Source: Isoetes taiwanensis (lineage: Eukaryota > Streptophyta > Lycopodiopsida > Isoetales > Isoetaceae). Taken from it: a stretch of 64,000 bases of DNA. The stretch lies in the NCBI GenBank assembly GCA_021234155.1, contig JAJEKV010000073.1, forward strand, positions 2,144,001-2,208,000. The letters are read 5' to 3'. Of the stretch, positions 58,606 to 64,000 are shown piece by piece. A program made the position numbers and the translations under genes. The first letter of the stretch is position 1; each line of letters begins with the position of its first letter. The notes below the pieces were generated by a model. It was not told the origin of the DNA, did no database searches, and saw nothing but the letters and a program-made list of their open reading frames with translations.

Positions 58606-60060
58606 ATATATAAATTGCCAGTTAATGTCTCTAAGCTCCACAGCCACAAAATCCTGGTTTGAGTTCACTTGCTTTTGAGAAGTTCTGCTCCACATGTCTG
58701 CACATTTTATCCAAGTTTGAAGTTGCATAATAATTTGGCATTTAACTGCATTTGTAGGAATTTATAAAGGTATGCGCAGCAGAGGCTTTACAAGCATTAT
58801 TGTAGGTGAATCTTACGAGTACTCTGATCATCCTAACAGATCAGAATATGTCAAGTACTTCATATCTTAATAGGTCAAAAGATATAAACTACTCTTGATT
58901 CTTTAGAGTTGGGGTTCATCCTTATTAACAATTCGTATAATTTTCTCTAAAGGCCCGATGAGTCTTAATTTGGGGCTTTGTTATTGCGTTGCCTTTTTTC
59001 TCATAGTTGTTAGATGTCCGTGTTCATAATTGCAAATCATTTGATGCCATGTATGTTTGCCGGAAAATTAGTCGTATAGCTAGAGAGTATTCGGTTATTT
59101 TGTTATCCAAGCATCATTTTCTACATTCCTTCAACATATGATCCATTTAGAACTCTAAATCTGTGCAATTTTGTAATGCTTGAGAATTCTTAAAACCTGT
59201 TTTACCAATGCAACATGCTTGACACTACTGCTCTTATTCTTTATGGTGATGACCATGTTCAACACGAGCCCAAAAATGCTGAGTTATCTGTAAGATGTGG
59301 ACCAAAAACATGGTAACAAAAAATAGAATGGTGCACTTCTCTGTCACTATAGATATTTTCATTCAGCTCATTGTGGTGACTCTATGTTAGACTCTAGCCT
59401 TGTGCATAGATACATATGCATGAAAATATAAGGATGAAAGTGGCATGCTTGATTGACGTGAAAAAGCCGGAAAAAGCATTGTCTGTAAACTAATACAAAG
59501 TAGTCTTGATATCTAGGCCATGCCGTCTTTTCAACTATGCCATTTTGGCCTTAAAACTATGCTATATAGCGCTCTTGCACATCATGACTTTCTGCTCCTT
59601 TTTATTTGTAATAAAAACCCTGCAATCATGACTGCATTGCAATTAGCTGGGATTGTAATGTTGCCTTACTAACTTTATTCACAAATGTTGTTTGTGATGC
59701 AAGAGGGACAAGCTACCTTGCTGGCAAATTTTGGCAGTATTCGATAACATTTGCGAGACAATAAAGATGCACAGAAAATACACTTCTGATAAAACACATG
59801 TTGCAACATATAAATTAGAAATATAAACGAGCATGTATTATGTCATATGTAGATTTGTAGACATGGCACTTTATGGCCCGTAATTGGATGGCGATGTTTC
59901 TAGAATCTAATACATAAGCGAAGCCAAGCTTTCATGTGAACAGAACAAAATACAAACCATATGATCTCGCAATGCCCATTTTTATTTATTCAGGTACAGT
60001 TCAGTTCACGTTCTTATAGAGACACATAATCTAAAATCTATTAAGTATATCTTTTCTAAA
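58606..60060. other. Unassigned AT-rich sequence
   Basis: No gene or structural RNA is seen. If the Helitron-like ends are real, part of this may be Helitron interior, but no Rep/helicase frame is present. Confidence 0.35.
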
Positions 60061-60094
60061 ACCGTCCTATCTTCAAATTCCTTCAAAAATTAAT

Positions 60095-60265
60095 AGAATA
60101 GAATAGAATATGATTTTATCGTCCACGGAGACCAACTGGCCTATGGGACCCAAGTACAAAGAGAGAGCAGCAGGCGTATTACTACCAGGATTAAAAAACC
60201 CCCGCCCCGAAGGGTTTTCGGGGGAAAAACCTTAGTAGCAATAAGGATGCTGACATACTGCATAG
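60095..60265 (-). mobile_element. 171 bp 5'-truncated LINE end with target duplication
   Basis: AGAATAGAATAGAAT (tail reversed) is followed by TTTATCGTCCACGGAGACCAA, CTATGGGACCC, the family hairpin (about 60190-60230) and AGCAATAAGGATGCTGACA. The insert is flanked by TTAAT (60090-60094 and 60266-60270). The neighbouring tandem copy of the host sequence (60350-60378, CAAAAATTAATGAGATCTTCG) shows the uninterrupted site. Confidence 0.85.
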
Positions 60266-60484
60266 TTAATGAGATCTTCGAACAGAAACCATGCCATTGT
60301 CTAAAATCTAATAGATACATCTATTCTAAAACTGTTCCATCTTCAAATTCCTTCAAAAATTAATGAGATCTTCGAATGGAAACCACCCCATCTTCAAGTT
60401 TTCAAGTTTCTTTAGACTGATGGATCTAACAATTCCTAAATGCTGACGTAGCTTACATATCGCACACTTCCAAATTGCAACTAA

Positions 60485-60512
60485 GCCCGGCAACGCCGGG
60501 CACCATAACTAG
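60485..60512 (+). mobile_element. Helitron-like 3' terminus
   Basis: GCCCGGCAACGCCGGGC is a perfect 7 bp-stem hairpin with a 3-base loop, followed after 7 bases by CTAG and then T. Plant Helitrons end in a short GC-rich hairpin about ten bases before CTRR and insert between A and T. The 5' TC end was not located, so element length is unknown. Confidence 0.45.
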
Positions 60513-60529
60513 TTGTATTTGTATTCAAT

Positions 60530-61118
60530 TATATTCTATTTTGTTCCTTATTGATTGCAGTTCTAAGCTTACAAGAAAGGTCCTCAAAGTTTAAATAGTT
60601 TGGTGTTTGAACTGGGCAATTTGTAATCCTAATGAACATTTTACCTTCATAGTGATAATTATAATTGTGGTATTGTTGTGTTTTAAAAAGTGTGTGATGC
60701 ATGCATGTTTATACGCCCATCCTTTGTGCAAATTGATGGTTTTGGACTTGAATTGGGCATGAACCTTTACACAATTGATTTTCTCTTGCTTCTGAAACAG
60801 TGCTTCACTTTTTAGCATCTCTACAATACAAATTTGGATGCATTAGATTATAGTCCTCTATTTATTTGAACGTGATTTAAAGAAGTTTTTTTTGTTATCC
60901 TCTATATAATGAGAAATATGCTTTGCAAACTTGGAGCATTCACAGGAACTTCTTTCGTAAAATATCAACAAATTGATCCTGAGGTCCAAACTCTTAAAGT
61001 TGGAGATTGGGTCATTTCAGCAGATTCAGAGCTTGGTTGGTTAGCAGGCTTGCCTAACCCCCTTACAACATTTTGTGCAATTCTGTTTTATCTTAAGCTG
61101 TTAGATTTACCGATATAA
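60530..61118 (+). pseudogene. Inverted old copy of the array block, with an oxidoreductase-like frame
   Basis: This stretch is the reverse complement, with considerable divergence, of 10926-11410 and its copies. Here the strand carries an open frame at 60909-61118 in which P-E-V-Q-T-L-K-V-G-D-W-V-I-S-A-D-S-E-L-G appears. L-x-V-G-D-W-V-I followed by a small-residue loop recalls the N-terminal fold of zinc-type/MECR-like enoyl reductases. In the array copies the same segment is interrupted by stops. The match is short and the family call is weak. Confidence 0.3.
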
Positions 61119-61689
61119 TGACCAACGGTCTAGGAAATTAGGAATTCGCTGAAAATACATGTTCGTTTGAGTTCTTCCTTCGTTCCCAAGAGCTCCTGGA
61201 AAATTGGCTAGTGCATTTTTCTTCAAGCCATCGGCTTGTACTTTTTCTTAAAGCCTCAAAATGGAGAAGCTACAAAACACATGTTTTCTATATATGTTAT
61301 TTTGGCAGAAATGAGGTAGACGATTGCGTTGCAAGGCAATAAGCTAAAGGGATTTTACTTGCTACAATACAAAAGTAGTGGAGTTGTTATCAAACATTTT
61401 AGAACATGGATTGCTGGTGAATAGAGATGTAACATGGATTGTTACCTACACCAAACCTCTACGGTAGCTCTCTTCTAGTATTTAGAATTTAGTATCGACT
61501 TGTTTAATTGATTAATGATCTATTAGATTTGTTGGTACAAGAGCTACTCTTGGGAAGTCAACTCTATCTGAGGTAAAGCAAGATTTGCAATTTAGTTCCC
61601 CCCTCCCTTTTCATTACTGTATACATTAGCAGAGCATCCAATTATTGAGGTTCTAATAGATAAAAAAAACTAGAGAGCCTACTGATGTT

Positions 61690-61983
61690 GAACAGGCACT
61701 CCTTTGGAGGACTTGGAAGGGAAGGAATAATTTCATTTTTAATCATGAAATTATCAAATCGGAGGGCATTAGAATGATGTACATTGGATTAATGAGGTTT
61801 ATGCTTGATTCTCACTCCCCTCTTACCTTATCTGCAAGGCTTCTAATTGTCTTGGTCAGGCTGAAGTGGATGAGAATTGATTTGAGCATAAATGAAGAAT
61901 GGATGGACTTATTCTGTCCTCCAAATAGGCATGAAGGTCCTTGTCAATGTGGCTGTATTTGCAATCTGCATCTCCTGAGATGA
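61690..61983 (+). pseudogene. Possible LINE/RNase H-linker fragment
   Basis: The frame gives L-L-W-R-T-W-K-G-R-N-N-F-I-F-N-H-E, close to the W-x-W-K-x-R-N-x-x-x-F pattern found just before the RNase H domain of plant LINE proteins. It stops at 61981-61983. The segment interrupts the homology between 52540-52895 and 61530-62230, so it was inserted into one copy. Confidence 0.35.
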
Positions 61984-62237
61984 GACAATATTTGCAAAGC
62001 AAAGGATGTGAACAGAAGATTCAATATTGCAAAACCAGGATTATGTATGTGCATTTTTTGCACACAAAGTGTCAGCGTGAAAGGAAAAGGGTGTAAGCGG
62101 AGTTATAACTTGATGGTCTATCATTAGCTGAATACTTTTTGATCATGTTTCAATTGACCAGAACTTTTGAGAATGCTTTTTTTTAAGGATTTAATGCTTC
62201 CCTGTTGAACAGGCACTAAAGCTAGTGATAGCAAGTA

Positions 62238-62411
62238 ATGGGGATCAAGAGAGGTTGGCTTGCAGGAGACGATGCAACAAGAGCAGGTAATATTGTTGCT
62301 CATGCCCATAAGTTTGGGTGCTCCCAAAATAATCTGGCTATCAAGTTACTGTTCATCAAAAGAATAGAAATCAATAAGCAAGTAGATTACGACAACTTAT
62401 TCTTAGTATAG
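62238..62411 (+). CDS. 57-residue ORF, partner of the ORF at 52895
   Basis: ATG 62238 to TAG 62411 encodes M-G-I-K-R-G-W-L-A-G-D-D-A-T-R-A-G-N, then H-A-H-K-F-G-C-S-Q-N-N-L-A-I-K and I-E-I-N-K-Q-V-D-Y. It is co-linear with the earlier ORF, with the reading frame kept throughout. Function is unknown. Confidence 0.3.
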   Translation: MGIKRGWLAGDDATRAGNIVAHAHKFGCSQNNLAIKLLFIKRIEINKQVDYDNLFLV

Positions 62412-62903
62412 AAACTAGAAAAACATATTCTTATGACACTAGTCATTACCTCAGATCTTCATCTGAGCTTCTATTGTGGAGTTATCGCAATCTAAAGCAA
62501 TAAAAGTGGATAATTTGTAGCATTTTTATCAAGCTTGCCTTTATTTCCTTTTCTAATGTCGTGTTTGTTTTTTTTGGTGTAATATGCAGATAAATGAAGC
62601 CTAAAGGTGCAAATGGAAGTAAACAAGTGTTCACATGTTCAACTTGTAAGTATACTTGTCTCACTGGTTTCTCTAATTAAGCCTTTTAGACAAGTTTTTG
62701 AGAATGGTAGCCTTTTGGGGCGTCAGAAGTTCTACTTGCATGTCTTAAACACTCAGTACATCCAGTACTTTAAAATATTTGATGCATGTAGTGAAAAAGG
62801 GATTGGTTTATAACTGAAGCAAATAAAAAACTAAAATAAAACTAAAGCACCGGATTCAAGCAGAAGAAGAACAAGAAAGAGGAGATAGAAATCTCACTTT
62901 CCC

Positions 62904-63324
62904 TTGGAGTATTCCAAAAGCCTATGCACCATTCAATCGAGAAAGGGTACTTTGTGGCACTATTACCATAAACAAGCAAGAAAAGACTTAGGTCATTTTT
63001 GTATGATAAGAAGCAACAAAAATGGTTCTCTTACTAAAGGAGAACCAAACGAGGATGAAGATGTCTACAGGCTGTTGAAGAAGATTAGGGAGGAGATAGC
63101 CCAACTGCGAACACTGGTTCAAGATCTTGGGACCCAAAATTGAAATTAAGAGCAAGAATCTGGAGTTCAAAGCCCTCTTGTCAAAAAGTTCATGTGAAGA
63201 CTCATCTAGGCTGCAAGACACAATTAATGCTTTACGATTTCAACTTGCATATTTAGTAGCGAATGCAATTAAAACACAGATGGATCTGCATCATGAACAT
63301 CTCTCGGCAGAGAGGCTAGATTAG
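62904..63324 (+). pseudogene. Coiled-coil-like coding remnant with a frame shift
   Basis: A first frame (62904-63143) ends with L-L-K-K-I-R-E-E-I-A-Q-L-R-T-L-V-Q-D-L and then a stop. A second frame, starting in the overlap, continues E-I-K-S-K-N-L-E-F-K-A-L-L-S-K and R-L-Q-D-T-I-N-A-L to a stop at 63324. The two join smoothly if one base at about 63140 is removed, suggesting one helical, heptad-like protein broken by an indel. No family is recognised. Confidence 0.35.
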
Positions 63325-64000
63325 AGTGAAAAATCTAAAAATTTCGGGCTTTAATAGAATATGCAAATGAAGATACAAACCATGTCATTGCACAAATTTT
63401 CAAAGAGGTCGTGCATTTACATTGAACTTCAAGCCATTCACAGTAGAAGTCTTGATAAGCCAGGAAGTTTTAACAGACCAGTTTTAGTCATGCACTGAGG
63501 AAGCTCGAAATAGGTTTCTACAAAATAGAAGGGCATTGAAAGGCCAAAGATCTGAATTGACATGGACCTCTGAAGCCCCATGCTGCTAAACTCTTATGCC
63601 AACAATCTGCATATCTGCCTGCAAGCACAATTAAACTCATCTATATAGAGCGCCTTACATAGGCAGTCTTAATATAAAAATGGTGTTTTCCCAGATCCGC
63701 CTGATTTTAAAACAATAGAATGCTCTTAAAGCAGGAAACATCTTGCAAGCTGGGGTATCTTGCTTGTGAAGAAGCAAGCAGCCACCGTTAGTGTTCCAAG
63801 AAAACTGGTACAGATGATCAGACCTCCACGTATACTGTGTGAAGGTTCGAGAGCATTACTGGCATTCAATCAAGCTCAACTCCAGAAGATAGAATGCTCA
63901 GGGGAGGTGGAAAAAATGAAGCATGTAGATGCTTTATAGAAAACTCTGCTCAGACAGAAATACTTTTTGCCGGCCAAAAAAAAGCCTCGATGCTGCCTTT
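63325..64000. other. Unassigned sequence to window end
   Basis: I see no supported gene, RNA or repeat here. Confidence 0.4.

Overview
This is a repeat-dominated stretch of a land-plant nuclear genome. The plant call rests on the gene families found only as pieces or retro-style copies (canonical poly(A) polymerase, NPF/NRT1-PTR transporter, HECT ubiquitin ligase, an atypical helix-loop-helix relic) and on the transposons (Ty3/gypsy chromovirus, non-LTR LINEs, tRNA-like SINEs, a Helitron-like end). The high TE load and intronless PAP copies would suit a large-genome plant such as a fern, but the species is a guess. I see no rRNA, functional tRNA, CRISPR or bacterial-type operon.

The backbone is a tandem array of about five units that all begin at one insertion point of one gypsy LTR. 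Unit A (1-9189) has an integrase remnant, an LTR broken by a LINE, and a 3.9 kb terminal-inverted-repeat element. Unit B (9190-27928) has a chromodomain remnant just upstream, a 3' LTR, an NPF exon, PAP copy 1, HECT exons, another NPF exon and a second solo LTR (27007-27706). Unit C (27929-35945) is short: solo LTR, a MITE, then a recombinant of two non-adjacent parts of B. Unit D (35946-48182) has a solo LTR and PAP copy 2. Unit E (from 48183) carries the empty site. The five units thus preserve different stages of the same insertion.

From about 49.4 kb to the end lies older, more diverged material: a 1.3 kb minus-strand LINE joined head-to-head to a PAP fragment, a second PAP relic, a pair of related 57-58 codon ORFs, duplicated exon-like blocks, two Helitron-like 3' hairpins, several short LINE ends, and an inverted old copy of the block that follows the LTRs in units A-E.

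The best-preserved gene is the intronless poly(A) polymerase. Each of its two near-identical copies is broken where the other is intact, always by one base in a homopolymer. Its 3' end carries the same (TATTC)n microsatellite that tails several local LINEs, suggesting LINE-mediated retroposition. The rest of the window is gene fragments, transposons and non-coding repeats.
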